Shown in pieces: positions 6,176 to 6,412 of a stretch of DNA of 6,412 nucleotides. The notes beneath the pieces were generated by a model, which was not told the DNA's origin, ran no database searches, and saw only the letters and a program-made list of their open reading frames with translations. This stretch comes from Limnohabitans sp. Its GTDB lineage: Bacteria; Pseudomonadota; Gammaproteobacteria; Burkholderiales; Burkholderiaceae_C. Position 1 is the stretch's first letter. Every line of letters starts with the position of its first letter. The stretch covers positions 1 through 6,412 of the forward strand of contig VEQI01000204.1 of NCBI GenBank assembly GCA_018883305.1, written 5' to 3'. The translations under genes and the position numbers were made by a program.

Positions 6176-6205
6176 CGGGCCAGCCCTTCGGGGTGAACCG
6201 GCCTG
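6176..6205 (+). promoter_or_regulatory. Hairpin in the suhB leader, just before the start codon
   Basis: The outer stem pairs CGGGCC (6176-6181) with GGCCTG-complementary bases 6200-6205 (GGCCTG), six pairs including one G-U. The inner stem pairs CCC (6184-6186) with GGG (6191-6193) around a TTCG loop, the cUUCGg form known for high stability. It ends nine bases before the suhB ATG at 6215, so it overlaps or adjoins the ribosome landing zone. No T-run follows, so it is not a terminator. A translational role is inference. Confidence 0.4.
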
Positions 6206-6214
6206 CCACAATCC

Positions 6215-6412
6215 ATGACCACCTCTTCCATCCACCCGATGCTCAACATGGCCGTCAAGGCCGCCCGCGCCGCCGGTTCCATCATCAACCGGGCCGCGCT
6301 CGATGTCGAGGCGGTGCGCGTGTCTCAAAAACAGTCGAACGACTTTGTCACCGAAGTCGACCACGCCAGCGAAGAGGCGATCATCGATACCCTCCTCACC
6401 GCCTATCCCGAC
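6215..6412 (+). CDS. suhB: Inositol monophosphatase family protein SuhB, 5' part
   Basis: The frame is open from ATG 6215 to the right edge, giving 66 residues of an incomplete gene. The protein begins MTTSSIHPMLNMAVKAARAAGS and carries KQSNDFVTEVDHASEEAI (39-56), the N-terminal block of the inositol-monophosphatase family, in which the NDFVTEVD segment lies near the magnesium-binding active site. SuhB hydrolyses inositol-1-phosphate; in E. coli it also joins the Nus complex that drives rRNA antitermination and helps ribosome maturation. The catalytic WxxDPxDG motif would lie beyond the window. An in-frame ATG at 6239 (MLNMAVKAA) is a possible shorter start; no Shine-Dalgarno sequence favours either. 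Divergent placement from trmJ supports the assignment. Confidence 0.9.
   Translation, partial: MTTSSIHPMLNMAVKAARAAGSIINRAALDVEAVRVSQKQSNDFVTEVDHASEEAIIDTLLTAYPD

Overview
The window looks like ordinary core chromosome from a GC-rich betaproteobacterium, most likely Burkholderiales and close to Comamonadaceae. This rests on the strong G/C preference at third codon positions, the character of the proteins (short serine acetyltransferase, TrmJ, DarP, PmbA, YqeY) and the gene neighbourhoods. It is inferred from sequence character only; no marker gene was compared. I see no mobile element, CRISPR array, tRNA, rRNA or obviously foreign gene cluster. I did not find evidence of a previously undescribed system.

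Layout. At the left edge is the 3' part of a HI0933-type flavoprotein (1-800, +). A perfect -10 hexamer overlaps its stop codon and probably drives rpsU (925-1137, +) through a structured leader of about 120 bases. A likely intrinsic terminator follows rpsU, then yqeY (1231-1680, +). The latter converges on pmbA/tldE (1739-3145, -). A 67-base divergent spacer separates pmbA from a plus-strand pair, darP/yjgA (3213-3899) and mog (3908-4525). Mog converges, with only 20 bases between, on a minus-strand pair, trmJ (5320-6111) and cysE (4546-5310), which are 9 bases apart and probably co-transcribed. Divergent from trmJ is the 5' end of suhB (6215 to the right edge, +), behind a short leader with a stable-looking hairpin.

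Function. All genes are housekeeping. Several concern translation or ribosome/tRNA maturation: bS21 (rpsU), the GatB-like YqeY, the 50S maturation factor DarP, the tRNA 2'-O-methyltransferase TrmJ, and SuhB, which in E. coli also acts in rRNA transcription and ribosome maturation. PmbA is half of the TldD/TldE protease, Mog acts in molybdenum cofactor synthesis, and CysE commits serine to cysteine.

The points most worth a second look are the Ser/Thr/Pro-rich insertion in the flavoprotein, the structured leaders of rpsU and suhB, the lack of good Shine-Dalgarno sequences before nearly every gene, and the apparent absence of dnaG-rpoD next to rpsU-yqeY.
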